In this document: positions 32,455-41,434 of the stretch, in pieces | Position numbering within the stretch: position 1 is the stretch's first letter | How the letters are laid out: each line of letters opens with the position of its first letter | DNA from: Mycolicibacterium canariasense | GTDB lineage: Bacteria > Actinomycetota > Actinomycetes > Mycobacteriales > Mycobacteriaceae | Assembly (NCBI RefSeq): GCF_002101555.1 | Contig: NZ_LQOL01000033.1 | Coordinates: 1-64,000 of the forward strand | Length of the DNA stretch: 64,000 bases | Reading direction: 5' to 3' | The notes under the pieces: generated by a model | The model's input: only the letters and a program-made list of their open reading frames with translations | Told to the model about the DNA's origin: nothing | Databases searched by the model: none | Translations under genes and position numbers: made by a program

Positions 32455-34488
32455 GTGAGCTACACCGCCTCCGACATCACCGAACTCGACGACGTACAGC
32501 ACACGCGGCTGCGCCCGGCGGTGAACCTCGGCCTCGACGCCCTCAACACCGCGCTGCGCGAGCTGGTCGACAACGCCATCGAAGAGGTCTCCGTGCCGAG
32601 CCATGGCGGATCGACGGTGACAATCACCCTGCACGCTGACGGCTCGGTAACCGTCGCCGATGACGGTCGCGGGCTGCCTGTCGATTCCGACCCGGTCACA
32701 GGAAAGAACGGCATCGTCAAGACCCTCGGCACCGCTCGGGCCGGCGGCAAGTTCTCTGCTCATGCCGACGCGGCGGCCACCGGCGCTGGCCTCAACGGCA
32801 TCGGTGCCGCAGCTGCGGTGTTCATCTCCAAGCGCGCGGATGTGACCGTACACCGCGACGGAAAGGTGTATCTACAGAGCTTCGGCGGCGGCTACCCTGG
32901 TGTGTTTTCGGGCACCGGTTTCGACCCGGACGCCGATTTCCTGCGTGTCGATACCCAGAAGTTGCGCGGCAGCGGAACCGCGGAACACACCGGCCACGGA
33001 ACCGCGGTGCGCATCCTGTTCGACACGGCAGTCGCGCCGGACTGCTCCATCGACATCGCCGAGGTGTTGCTGCGGGCCCACGCCGCGGCGCGCATGTCCC
33101 CCGGTGTGCGCTTGCGCGTCCTCGACGCAGGCTGGCCGCTGGGCGAGATTCCGCAGGCGCTCGTCGCACCGTTCGATGGCCCGTGGGGCACCGATGCGCT
33201 GCTGGACCTCATGTGCACCGCGTCAGGCGGCGTGCGGCCCGATCCCCGCATGACGATCGAGGGACGCGGCGACTATACGACCGGTCGCGGGTCGACACCG
33301 TTCCGGTGGTCGTTGACCGCCGGTCCCACCGAGCCGCCCGTCGTGTCCGCCTTCTGCAACACCGTGCGCACCGCCAACGGCGGCTCACACCTGTCAGCAG
33401 CCGTGAAGGGAATCTCCGAAGGGCTGGCCGACCGCGCGTCGCGCATACGCGACCTCGGTCTGGCCAAAGGCGAAGACGGCCCCGAAGCGCAGGATTTCGT
33501 CGCGGTCACATCACTGGCCGTGGACACCCGCGCCCCCGACGTGGCCTGGGATTCGCAGGCCAAGACTGCCGTTTCGTCGCGCTCGCTGAATCTGGCCATG
33601 GCGCCCGATGTTGCCCGCGCCGTAGCGGTGTGGGCGGCCAATCCCGCCAACATGCCGGCCATCACGGTGTGGGCGAAGATGGCATTGGAGGTCGCCCGCG
33701 CACGCCGCAGCGCCGAAGGCGCCAAGGCCCGATCCCGCGCCGCATCGAAAGCCAAGGGGCTGGGCACCAACCTGTCATTGCCGGCCAAGCTGCTGCCCAG
33801 CCGCGAAAGCGGTCGCGGCAGCGGCGCCGAACTGTTCATCTGCGAGGGCGACTCCGCACTCGGCACCGTCAAAGCTGCGCGTGACGCCACGTTCCAGGCG
33901 GCGTTCCCGTTGAAAGGCAAGCCGCCCAACACGTTCGGCTGGACTGCGGCCAAGGCGCGCAGCAAAGACGAGTTCGACGCGATCGAGCGAATTCTCGGCT
34001 GCGGGGTGCGCGATCGCTGCGATCCCGAGGAGTGCCGCTATGACCGCATCCTGTTCGCCTCCGACGCCGATCCCGACGGCGGCAACATCAACTCCAGCTT
34101 GATCTCGATGTTCCTGGACTTCTACCGGCCACTGGTGGCCGCCGGCATGGTGTACGTGACGATGCCGCCGCTGTTCGTGGTCTCCGACGGAACCCGCCGC
34201 ATCTACTGCCAGGACGAAGCCGAACGTGATGAAGCCGTGGCCGCACTGCGCACAACGTCCAGGGGCAAAGTCGAAGTGCAGCGCAACAAAGGCCTGGGCG
34301 AGATGAACGCCGACGACTTCTGGAACACCGTGCTGGACCCCACACAGCGCAGCGTCATCCGCATCCACCCCGACGCCACGGCTGCGGACCTGCACCACGT
34401 GCTGTTCGGAGGACCGCCGGAAGGCCGCCGCGACTGGATGGCGGCAGCAGCGGCCCGGATCGACACCGCCGCACTGGATCTCGACTAA
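32455..34488 (+). CDS. type IIA topoisomerase ATPase/TOPRIM subunit (GyrB/ParE-like)
   Basis: 677 residues from GTG after GGAAGGAC. GHKL ATPase motifs ELVDNAIEE, DDGRGLPV and GLNGIGAAAA; TOPRIM motifs FICEGDSALG and FASDADPDGG with the metal-binding Glu and Asp residues. Together with the next gene it forms a complete ATP-dependent topoisomerase. It is divergent from chromosomal gyrase (for example LPLKGK-type sequence is AFPLKGKPPNTFG), as in phage topoisomerases such as T4 gp39. Confidence 0.92.
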   Translation: MSYTASDITELDDVQHTRLRPAVNLGLDALNTALRELVDNAIEEVSVPSHGGSTVTITLHADGSVTVADDGRGLPVDSDPVTGKNGIVKTLGTARAGGKFSAHADAAATGAGLNGIGAAAAVFISKRADVTVHRDGKVYLQSFGGGYPGVFSGTGFDPDADFLRVDTQKLRGSGTAEHTGHGTAVRILFDTAVAPDCSIDIAEVLLRAHAAARMSPGVRLRVLDAGWPLGEIPQALVAPFDGPWGTDALLDLMCTASGGVRPDPRMTIEGRGDYTTGRGSTPFRWSLTAGPTEPPVVSAFCNTVRTANGGSHLSAAVKGISEGLADRASRIRDLGLAKGEDGPEAQDFVAVTSLAVDTRAPDVAWDSQAKTAVSSRSLNLAMAPDVARAVAVWAANPANMPAITVWAKMALEVARARRSAEGAKARSRAASKAKGLGTNLSLPAKLLPSRESGRGSGAELFICEGDSALGTVKAARDATFQAAFPLKGKPPNTFGWTAAKARSKDEFDAIERILGCGVRDRCDPEECRYDRILFASDADPDGGNINSSLISMFLDFYRPLVAAGMVYVTMPPLFVVSDGTRRIYCQDEAERDEAVAALRTTSRGKVEVQRNKGLGEMNADDFWNTVLDPTQRSVIRIHPDATAADLHHVLFGGPPEGRRDWMAAAAARIDTAALDLD

Positions 34489-34503
34489 GGAGCCGTCACA
34501 ACC

Positions 34504-36642
34504 GTGAGCACCACACTTGAGCAGAACCCGGATCTGGTCCACGACCAGTCAGCCGAGGACTACTGGAACCGCTACCAGCTCAGTTTCGCGCTGTACAGCG
34601 TCAGCGACCGCGCGATCCCCTCGGCCTACGACGGCCTCAAGCCTGGCCAGCGCCGACTGCTGTACCAGATGTTCTCCTCGAACCTGTTGCCCGGAAACAA
34701 GCCTCAGAAGTCATCGAAAGTCTGCTCCGCTGTCACCGGCAACCTTCACCCGCATGGCGGTGCGGCGATGTACGGCGCAGCGGCGCTGCTGGCCGCAGAG
34801 TTTCAGCGCGTCAAGATCATCGACGGACAGGGCGCATTCCCGCGCATTCAGGGCGACATTCCCGCGGCCGACCGCTACACCGAGATGCGGCTGTCAGCCG
34901 CCGGCGCGGCACTGACTGCGGAATTGTCCGACCATGCGGTGCCGATGGTGTCGACGTTCGACGGCGAATGGACCGAGCCCGTGGTCCTGCCGGCACGTTT
35001 CCCGGTGCTGCTGTGCAACGGCGCGGTAGGCATTGCCGAAGGCTGGGCGACCAAGGTTCCGGCACACAATCCGCGGCAGGTGATGGCCGCGTGCCGGGCA
35101 CTGCTGGCCGACCCGGACCTCTCCGATGACGCGCTGATGGAACTCCTGCCGGGCCCCGACTGGGGCTGCGGAGCCTCGGTGGTCGGCTCGACGGGCCTGC
35201 GGGAGTACGTGACCACTGGACGCGGCTCATTCACCGTGCGCGGATCCCTGACCGTGGAGGGCCGCAATGTGGTGATCACCGAACTGCCGCCGGGCGTGGC
35301 CAGCTCCACCGTGCAGGAACGCATCCGCGCACTCGTCGACAGTGGCGAGCTGCCCGGCGTGGCGGACCTGTCAGATCTGACCGACCGGCGCAACGGCCTG
35401 CGGATCGTCGTCAGCGCCAAGCGGGGACATGACCCGGCCGACGTGGCGACTGCGCTGCTGTCACTCACACCGCTGGAGTCAACGTTCGCCGCGAGCCTGG
35501 TTGCGCTCGACGAGAACCGGGTGCCGCGGTGGTGGTCCGTGCGCGAGCTGGTGGCGTCATTCCTGTCGCTGCGCGACTCGGTGGTGGTGCGCCGGAGCGA
35601 GCACCGCCTGGAGAAGGTCGCCGCGCGCCGGCATGTGGTGGCCGGCCTGTTGTCGGTGCACGTCGACATCGACGCGGCAGTGGCGGTCATCCGCGGATCC
35701 GACACTGTCGACGCCGCTCGCGATGGGCTGTGCGCGCGGTTCGGCATCGATTCCGGACAGGCCGATCACGTGCTGGCGATGCAGCTGCGGCGCCTGACCA
35801 GGCTCGACGTTCTGGAGTTGCAGACCGAGGCCGACCGGCTCGCGGCTGAGGCAGCGCGGTTGGAGCTGCTGGTGTCCTCCCCTGTGGCGCGTCGCGCCGT
35901 CATCGACGCTGAACTCGTCGAGACCGCGAAGTTGTTCGATGGGCCTGAGTTCGATCGACGAACCCGTCTCGAGTTCGATGCGGTGCCGGTCTCCGGTCAC
36001 AGCGGCGACGAGGACGGCCCCCGCGAACGCAAGCTCAACCCGAACTGGCGTCTCGATGACCGAGGTGTCTTCTCCGACAGCCACGGCGATCTTCTCAGCG
36101 GCGGCACCGGGTGGGCCGTGTGGTCAGATGGCCGAGTCAAGTTCACGACGGGCGCCGGCCTGCCGACCAAGATCCGCGACATGCCGGTGGCCCCGGACAT
36201 CACCGGGCTGCTGTGCTCGGGGGTGCTGCCCGAGGGGGTGCATCTGGCGCTGGTCACCCGGTACGGCAAGGTGCTGCGGATCGACCCGGGGACGGTGAAT
36301 TCCCAGGGTGCGGCAGGTAATGGCGTGGCGGGGATGCGGCTGAGCGCCGAGGATGTCGACGACGCGGTGATCGCCGCACTGCCGATCCGCGACTCGGCTG
36401 GCGCGGCGCTGCTGTCGACTTCGGAGAAGGGCTGGAAAGTCACTGCGTGCACTGACATCCCGGTGAAAGGCCGCGGCGGGGGCGGAGTGGGTTTCCATCC
36501 GTTCGTCTCCGGGGAAAAGACCTTGGTCTCGGTGCAGGTTTCGGCCGCCGGGTTCGTCCGCGATGGAAAGGCGGTACGCGCCCAGCCCCGCGCCAAGGCG
36601 ACCGTGAAGGGAGTCCCTACCGGTGTCGAACCCGCGAACTGA
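34504..36642 (+). CDS. type IIA topoisomerase cleavage subunit (GyrA/ParC-like)
   Basis: 712 residues, GTG 15 bp after the ATPase subunit. AYDGLKPGQRRLLYQM and HPHGGAAMYGA are the conserved breakage-domain motifs; the active tyrosine is Tyr125 in ADRYTEMRL. The C-terminal part (from about 500) contains shortened propeller-like repeats, so it is smaller than chromosomal GyrA. Provides supercoiling or decatenation for the element. Confidence 0.92.
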   Translation: MSTTLEQNPDLVHDQSAEDYWNRYQLSFALYSVSDRAIPSAYDGLKPGQRRLLYQMFSSNLLPGNKPQKSSKVCSAVTGNLHPHGGAAMYGAAALLAAEFQRVKIIDGQGAFPRIQGDIPAADRYTEMRLSAAGAALTAELSDHAVPMVSTFDGEWTEPVVLPARFPVLLCNGAVGIAEGWATKVPAHNPRQVMAACRALLADPDLSDDALMELLPGPDWGCGASVVGSTGLREYVTTGRGSFTVRGSLTVEGRNVVITELPPGVASSTVQERIRALVDSGELPGVADLSDLTDRRNGLRIVVSAKRGHDPADVATALLSLTPLESTFAASLVALDENRVPRWWSVRELVASFLSLRDSVVVRRSEHRLEKVAARRHVVAGLLSVHVDIDAAVAVIRGSDTVDAARDGLCARFGIDSGQADHVLAMQLRRLTRLDVLELQTEADRLAAEAARLELLVSSPVARRAVIDAELVETAKLFDGPEFDRRTRLEFDAVPVSGHSGDEDGPRERKLNPNWRLDDRGVFSDSHGDLLSGGTGWAVWSDGRVKFTTGAGLPTKIRDMPVAPDITGLLCSGVLPEGVHLALVTRYGKVLRIDPGTVNSQGAAGNGVAGMRLSAEDVDDAVIAALPIRDSAGAALLSTSEKGWKVTACTDIPVKGRGGGGVGFHPFVSGEKTLVSVQVSAAGFVRDGKAVRAQPRAKATVKGVPTGVEPAN

Positions 36643-36666
36643 CGAGTATCCCGGCGGGAGAGTGAC

Positions 36667-37440
36667 GTGACCCGCGCAGGTAGCGGCGGCCGCATTCGCC
36701 CAATTCTCGGCCCTCGCCGGGGATTGGCCGCCGCGGTGCTCTCGATGGCGGTGCTGCTGGCCGCCGCACCGACGGCGCACGCGGAGTCTACGATCGCTGC
36801 GCTCACCGATGAGGCGTTCGCGTTGCAGGCCGCCGGCGACTCGATCGGCGCCCAGGCCGCCGTAGACCAGCTTCCGGTCGAGCATGCACGCCGCACCGCC
36901 GCGGTGATGGGTGATGTCGCGCAGGCGCTGAGCTTCCCGCTCACCGACCGGGTTCCGGTGGGCATCGCGCCGGGGTCCGTGGTCGTCGTGCTCGGGTTCG
37001 GACTGCTCGATGACGGCGGTCTGCGCCCCATCTTGGTCGAGCGACTGGAGAAAGGCCTGGCAGTCGCCGCCGCTTACCCGCACATGCCGGTGGTGGTCTC
37101 CGGCGGCAATCCCCGCGGCGGGCGGACCGAGGCCGAAGCGATGGCAGCCTGGCTCATCGACCGCGGCCTAGATCCTCTACGGATACACCAGGAGTCGACC
37201 TCGGTGTCCACGGCCACGAACGCATTGCAGACCGCCGAGCTGCTTCGCATCGCCGGTCTGGGCTCCGGTGCGGTGCTGGTTACCTCGTCGAATCACCTAC
37301 GCCGCTCGGTCGCGGATTTTCTCACCGCGGGGATCACGCTGCAGGCGGTGCTGGCTGCTGATGGCGCTGCCCATGGACCGCCGAGCCCGCAGGAGCTGTC
37401 GGGAATCTACGCGGATGCCCGTTCGGTGGCGGGGATCTAG
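36667..37440 (+). CDS. secreted DUF218 (YdcF/SanA-like) protein
   Basis: 257 residues, GTG after GGGAGAG. Signal peptide ending TAHAES, then a DUF218 fold: VVVLGFGLLDDGG, VVVSGGNPRGGRTEAEAM, and VLVTSSNHLRRS. DUF218 proteins bind nucleotides or act in envelope metabolism. It follows the topoisomerase by 24 bp, but a functional link is not obvious. Confidence 0.75.
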   Translation: MTRAGSGGRIRPILGPRRGLAAAVLSMAVLLAAAPTAHAESTIAALTDEAFALQAAGDSIGAQAAVDQLPVEHARRTAAVMGDVAQALSFPLTDRVPVGIAPGSVVVVLGFGLLDDGGLRPILVERLEKGLAVAAAYPHMPVVVSGGNPRGGRTEAEAMAAWLIDRGLDPLRIHQESTSVSTATNALQTAELLRIAGLGSGAVLVTSSNHLRRSVADFLTAGITLQAVLAADGAAHGPPSPQELSGIYADARSVAGI

Positions 37441-37473
37441 CACCCGGTTCGCCCCTGTCGGCTCGTCACGCTA

Positions 37474-37490
37474 TTCTCTATTTTAGAGAT
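37474..37490. promoter_or_regulatory. shared palindromic operator, copy 5
   Basis: TTCTCTATTTTAGAGAT, 12 bp before the ATG at 37503, with TTCGCC, 18 bp, TATTCT as promoter. It drives the plus-strand run of small genes. Confidence 0.75.
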
Positions 37491-37502
37491 TAAGGAGTCG
37501 GG

Positions 37503-37871
37503 ATGATCACGGATCGAACTCGTCTCGCCGTATCCGGCGACCTGAGCACCAACGGCGTCCGTACAGACTTGGGCGCAGTGACCACCGACGCGCTGTTCCA
37601 CCCGCAGAAGCCGTACCGCAACGGAATCGTCGTCTACGCCAAGTCCGTCTGGGGCGGGAACGGTTTCGGCAACGACATCGCGCGTGTGGCCGTGCGAGAC
37701 GGCAAGGTTGTCGCGGTCTACGAGTCAGCATTGACCCACCAGATCGCTCGGGTGGCCGGACACGGAGACATCATCTCCGACGGACAGTTCTACGGCCACG
37801 GCGCCAACCGCCGCAGGGTCGTGACGACCACGGCCCTAAACAAGTGGATCGCCGCGGTGAAAGGACTCTGA
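37503..37871 (+). CDS. hypothetical protein, first of small-gene run
   Basis: 122 residues, ATG after AAGGAG. Beta-rich central part (NGIVVYAKSVWGGNGFGND, VAVRDGKVVAVYESAL). No family recognised. Confidence 0.6.
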   Translation: MITDRTRLAVSGDLSTNGVRTDLGAVTTDALFHPQKPYRNGIVVYAKSVWGGNGFGNDIARVAVRDGKVVAVYESALTHQIARVAGHGDIISDGQFYGHGANRRRVVTTTALNKWIAAVKGL

Positions 37872-37872
37872 C

Positions 37873-38142
37873 ATGGACGCACAGACCTGGATCTTGGAGA
37901 TCCACCACCGCCACGGCAGCGACATCTCGGCACACACCAGCGAAGCGCGCGCACAGGCCACACTGACGGCCTATGTGGACCAGTGGTGGGCCGAAGTCGC
38001 CGGCGGCGAGTACGACGATGACGGCCACACGCTCGTCGTTCCTGCTGACCCGCCGGCCGACGCGGACAAAGCAGTGGCGATCTACTTCGGCACACACCCC
38101 GGCGAGTGGTTCGACCTGCACGAGAATGTGCTTGTGGGATGA
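37873..38142 (+). CDS. small hypothetical protein
   Basis: 89 residues, one base after the previous stop. Acidic, Trp-rich (YVDQWWAEVAG, GEWFDLHENV). Stop overlaps the next ATG. Confidence 0.55.
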   Translation: MDAQTWILEIHHRHGSDISAHTSEARAQATLTAYVDQWWAEVAGGEYDDDGHTLVVPADPPADADKAVAIYFGTHPGEWFDLHENVLVG

Positions 38143-38261
38143 ACCCGCCTTGCCGCCGATGCGGACATCTGGGCAGGTGCCGAATGTGCCTGGCAGATCC
38201 TGAATTCGAGTTCGACTCCGTCTCCGACCCGGCCGACAACCACCCCGCCGAGAGGCAGTAA
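38139..38261 (+). CDS. 40-residue zinc-knuckle protein
   Basis: Starts at an ATG overlapping the previous TGA. CRRC and CRMC pairs (MNPPCRRCGHLGRCRMC) make a four-Cys zinc site; the tail is acidic. Very short but well placed between coupled genes. Confidence 0.5.
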   Translation: MNPPCRRCGHLGRCRMCLADPEFEFDSVSDPADNHPAERQ

Positions 38262-38263
38262 AC

Positions 38264-38605
38264 ATGTCCAGCCCGTTCTACGACGAAGCCGCATTCGACG
38301 CGGCGTGGCACCGGGGAGTCCAGCTCGCCGGACCTCGGTACTTCTACGCCTCACACCACAGCGGCGAGCGCACGTCGAAGTGGAACTTCTGTCCGAACTT
38401 CGACCGCATCAGCGACGCCCTGGGCGTGCTGTCGACCGGCGAGGCGGTGTTCCTGGCCGCCATGTACAGCTTCTACAACGCCGACGACGGCGCCGCGATG
38501 CTGACGCGCCTCGGTGCCGACAGTCCGGGCGCGGTGGCCGCCGCGCTCGATGAGAAGCGCCGACGCATCATCGCGGATCTGACCATGTGCTACGCGGGGT
38601 GGTGA
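38264..38605 (+). CDS. hypothetical protein
   Basis: 113 residues. Helical second half with FLAAMYSFYNADDGAAML. Unknown function. Two bases separate it from the next gene. Confidence 0.55.
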   Translation: MSSPFYDEAAFDAAWHRGVQLAGPRYFYASHHSGERTSKWNFCPNFDRISDALGVLSTGEAVFLAAMYSFYNADDGAAMLTRLGADSPGAVAAALDEKRRRIIADLTMCYAGW

Positions 38606-38607
38606 AC

Positions 38608-39462
38608 ATGGCTGTCGCCTTGCGGCTGTCCAACGACAAGACCCTGGTACCCGTGCGGCTCGCCGCCGGTGAGTCTGTTCGGGAGTCAGCCACCGTGCAC
38701 GCCGCGAGCGGCTTCGTAGTGCTGGAGGCCGGGTCCACAGGCTTCACCGTGGCCGGCCCGGCACGCACCGAGACGACGCGGACCCTGTTGCGCTTCGAGC
38801 GCATCACTGCTGTCGTCGAACTGCCCGCCATCGTTGACACCGAGCAGCAGATGGCCCGACTGCGGGCCCAATGGGAGAACGTCGATGCGTTCTACCGCCG
38901 AGTCGAGGACAGCAACCGCACCACGCACACCCCGGAAACGGTCTATGACCTGGCGCAGATGCGCATCCTCGGCGTCGACACCGACGACATCCCGGCAACC
39001 GCTGCGGGATGGGCGCCGGCCCCGGACTACCTCGGCATCCTGTCCCCGCTGTCGGCCCTGGTCCCCGGAACGCTCAGTGGCGTACCGGATCTGGTCGCTG
39101 GCCAACTCGACATTCCCGGTGTCCGCGTGCAGGTGCACAAACCCGCGTGGAGTGCCACGGAGACCACCCTGCTCGTCAACTTCTCGGTCCCTTTCGCCGA
39201 TGCGCGCACGAAGCTGGTGAAGAAGGATCCGCTCAACAACCGGCGCAACGCCAAGCGCATCCCGGTTCCCGACACGAAGTATGTGCAGCTGTCCGAGCAG
39301 GTTCCGGTGGTGCTGACCGCGCAGACACTGGCCCAGGCCCACGAGCAGGTCGAGCAGATCGCCCAGAGCATCCGAGCCCGCATCGCTGAGCCGGCAGCCG
39401 TGTGCAACCACTGCGCGGGCGCGGGACTGGTCCTCGCCAATGGCGTGCGGGAGAGACACTGA
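38608..39462 (+). CDS. hypothetical protein with C-terminal zinc knuckle
   Basis: 284 residues from the ATG after the previous stop. Beta-rich centre, then a helix (AQTLAQAHEQVEQIAQSI) and C-terminal CNHCAGAG, a likely zinc knuckle. Unknown family. Confidence 0.5.
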   Translation: MAVALRLSNDKTLVPVRLAAGESVRESATVHAASGFVVLEAGSTGFTVAGPARTETTRTLLRFERITAVVELPAIVDTEQQMARLRAQWENVDAFYRRVEDSNRTTHTPETVYDLAQMRILGVDTDDIPATAAGWAPAPDYLGILSPLSALVPGTLSGVPDLVAGQLDIPGVRVQVHKPAWSATETTLLVNFSVPFADARTKLVKKDPLNNRRNAKRIPVPDTKYVQLSEQVPVVLTAQTLAQAHEQVEQIAQSIRARIAEPAAVCNHCAGAGLVLANGVRERH

Positions 39463-39770
39463 TGGCCACCCTCGCGCAGGCCCGCCGCTTCATCGCCGAG
39501 CACGGCGTGTGGCTCAACGCGATCGGTGACACCACCGGGGGCTGGACAGCGGTGGCCCGCGAATACACCACTTTCAAGCACAGCAACGTGTACTTCACGA
39601 TCACCGTCGTCGACCCCGACGGCGGGCTGTGGCAGTACCTGGTCGGTGAATCCACCTACGACGGAGTCGAAGTCAGTGGTGACCCTTACCCTGTCACCGC
39701 TGTGACCCAAACCAAGAACGTAGTCACCTTCACACCCCGTCTCGTCCCCCGAACCCAGGAGAGCACATGA
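39462..39770 (+). CDS. hypothetical protein
   Basis: 102 residues, TGATG-coupled. Predicted beta sheet (NVYFTITVVDPDGGLWQYLV). Unknown. Confidence 0.55.
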   Translation: MATLAQARRFIAEHGVWLNAIGDTTGGWTAVAREYTTFKHSNVYFTITVVDPDGGLWQYLVGESTYDGVEVSGDPYPVTAVTQTKNVVTFTPRLVPRTQEST

Positions 39771-40183
39771 CCGACCGCATCGGATTCACCGGAACCCGCA
39801 ACGGGATGTCAGCTGCCCAGCACGCCTGGCTGCCTTCGGTCTTCTCGCCGGGCACACTGCTGCATCACGGCGGGTGTGTCGGCGCGGACGCGCAGATGCA
39901 CGCGTTCGCATTTGAGCGGACTCCAGACACTGACGCCGTGACGGTACATCCGCCGATCAATCCGCGCCTGCGCATGCCGTATGACCCGCGGGCGCTGTGG
40001 CTGCCGGCCAAGGACTACCTGGACCGTGACCGCGACATCGTCGATGCATCCACGTTGCTGCTGGCCACACCCGACGGTCCCCGCCGCAGCGGATCGGGCA
40101 CCTGGTACACCATCGACTACGCCGTATCGATCAAGCGCCCGGTGCTGGTGTGCTACCCCGACGGCAAGGTTGATCCGCTGTGA
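39767..40183 (+). CDS. SLOG/DprA-like nucleotide-binding protein
   Basis: 138 residues. GFTGTRNGM at the N terminus, HHGGCVGADAQMH and TLLLATPDGPRRSGSGTWYT match the Rossmann-like SLOG superfamily, which includes DprA and nucleotide-signal sensors. Without a DNA-processing partner domain it more likely binds a small nucleotide. Overlaps both neighbours. Confidence 0.75.
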   Translation: MTDRIGFTGTRNGMSAAQHAWLPSVFSPGTLLHHGGCVGADAQMHAFAFERTPDTDAVTVHPPINPRLRMPYDPRALWLPAKDYLDRDRDIVDASTLLLATPDGPRRSGSGTWYTIDYAVSIKRPVLVCYPDGKVDPL

Positions 40184-40698
40184 GCGGCCATGTGCTGGTG
40201 ATCGGTCTTGACGACCACCGGCCCGGGCCGGTACATCCGGAACAGCACATCTTCCCCGAGCATCCCGACGAGCGCGACTACACGATTGTGTGCACTGATC
40301 CGCAGCGCTGCGAAGGCTGGACCGCATGCCCTGAGCCACACGAGTTCGACGGCATCTCGGCGGCGTGCGGCCCGCACAGCTGCGACTGCCCAGACGGTCA
40401 CCCGAACTGTCTCGGCGAGGGACCCGGCGAGGGCGGAAACCGGCCGCGCCCACCATGGTTCGACCAGGAGGAGTTCGACTTTCACGGCGTCACCCATACC
40501 TGGCGCAACGGGTGGGGATGGACGGTCCCCTACCGCGGCTGCATCGTCGCCGGAATTGATGCGGAGTGGCCCGAGCAGATCGAACAGACACCGATCGGAG
40601 CCTGGGAGATCGACGAAGAGTGGGTTGACGAATCTGACTGCTATCTGAGTTTCACCACCGCGCCGCCCACCGCGGTGGATCTCGCCACGGTGGTCTGA
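40180..40698 (+). CDS. cysteine-rich hypothetical protein
   Basis: 172 residues, GTG overlapping the previous stop. Several Cys and His in the first half (CTDPQRCEGWTACPEPHEF, CGPHSCDCP) suggest one or two zinc sites; C-terminal half Trp-rich. Unknown function. Confidence 0.5.
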   Translation: MSGHVLVIGLDDHRPGPVHPEQHIFPEHPDERDYTIVCTDPQRCEGWTACPEPHEFDGISAACGPHSCDCPDGHPNCLGEGPGEGGNRPRPPWFDQEEFDFHGVTHTWRNGWGWTVPYRGCIVAGIDAEWPEQIEQTPIGAWEIDEEWVDESDCYLSFTTAPPTAVDLATVV

Positions 40699-40700
40699 CG

Positions 40701-41054
40701 GTGGCCGAAGCAGCGTCCGAGATTCCACACCGGCAGCAGCCGTGTGCCAACTGTCCTTGGCGCCGCGACTCCCCCGCCGGCGAGTTCACATCTCAGCGCT
40801 ACGAACAGCTGCGCTCAACGGTGGGGCGGCCGGGCGCGGAAGCCGGTCTCGACGCGCCGATCTTCGCCTGCCACAAGACGGTCCCCGGCCGCGACCGTGC
40901 CTGCGCCGGCTGGCTGGCGGTAGCCGGCTCCACACATCTGGGAGTGCGCCTGGCAGTGGCGATGGGCCGGTTGCCTGCCACGTCGCTGGCCCAGGGCCCG
41001 GACTGGCCCGAACTGTTCAGCAGCTTCGACGAGATGGCGGAAAGGAACCGGTAG
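40701..41054 (+). CDS. DUF6283 family zinc-site protein
   Basis: 117 residues. CANCPWRRDSP, FACHKTV and CAGWLAVAG form the DUF6283 pattern of conserved Cys/His, seen widely on actinobacterial phages and plasmids. Function not known. Confidence 0.65.
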   Translation: MAEAASEIPHRQQPCANCPWRRDSPAGEFTSQRYEQLRSTVGRPGAEAGLDAPIFACHKTVPGRDRACAGWLAVAGSTHLGVRLAVAMGRLPATSLAQGPDWPELFSSFDEMAERNR

Positions 41055-41075
41055 TGCATCGCTACCGTCTAGGTC

Positions 41076-41363
41076 ATGCAGCTGCGGCACATCTGTGAGG
41101 TCTGTGGCACCGACGCGGTGCTGGACTGCGAGGCTGCGCACGCCGCTGGCTGGGACTACCCGCCACATATGGGGGCGTTCACCATCGTCAGCGCCCGCAC
41201 CTGTCCGAATTGTCCGATCCAGCAGACTGTCTGGTGGGCACTGGTAATTGACGGATTCACCACAGACATGTTGACCGACGCCCAGCGCACAACTGTCGCA
41301 CGCATCCTCGGCGAACCTGCCTCGATCGCGGTGCCTGAAACAGGCGACGAAAACGGGACGTGA
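41076..41363 (+). CDS. hypothetical protein, probably leaderless transcript
   Basis: 95 residues. CEVCGTDAVLDC and CPNCP could bind zinc. TACCGT ends 7 bp before the ATG with no ribosome site between, so translation is likely leaderless, as is common in mycobacteria. Confidence 0.5.
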   Translation: MQLRHICEVCGTDAVLDCEAAHAAGWDYPPHMGAFTIVSARTCPNCPIQQTVWWALVIDGFTTDMLTDAQRTTVARILGEPASIAVPETGDENGT

Positions 41364-41365
41364 CA
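41355..41365. promoter_or_regulatory. GGGACGTGACA motif
   Basis: Overlaps the stop of 41076-41363 and lies about 57 bp upstream of the -10-like TACCGT of the next gene. Confidence 0.45.
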
Positions 41366-41434
41366 CTGCCCCGCCGACAGCGCCGTGCGCGCCGCGCGAG
41401 CCCACCGTCAACGCAGACGTCTACCGTGCCGCCC

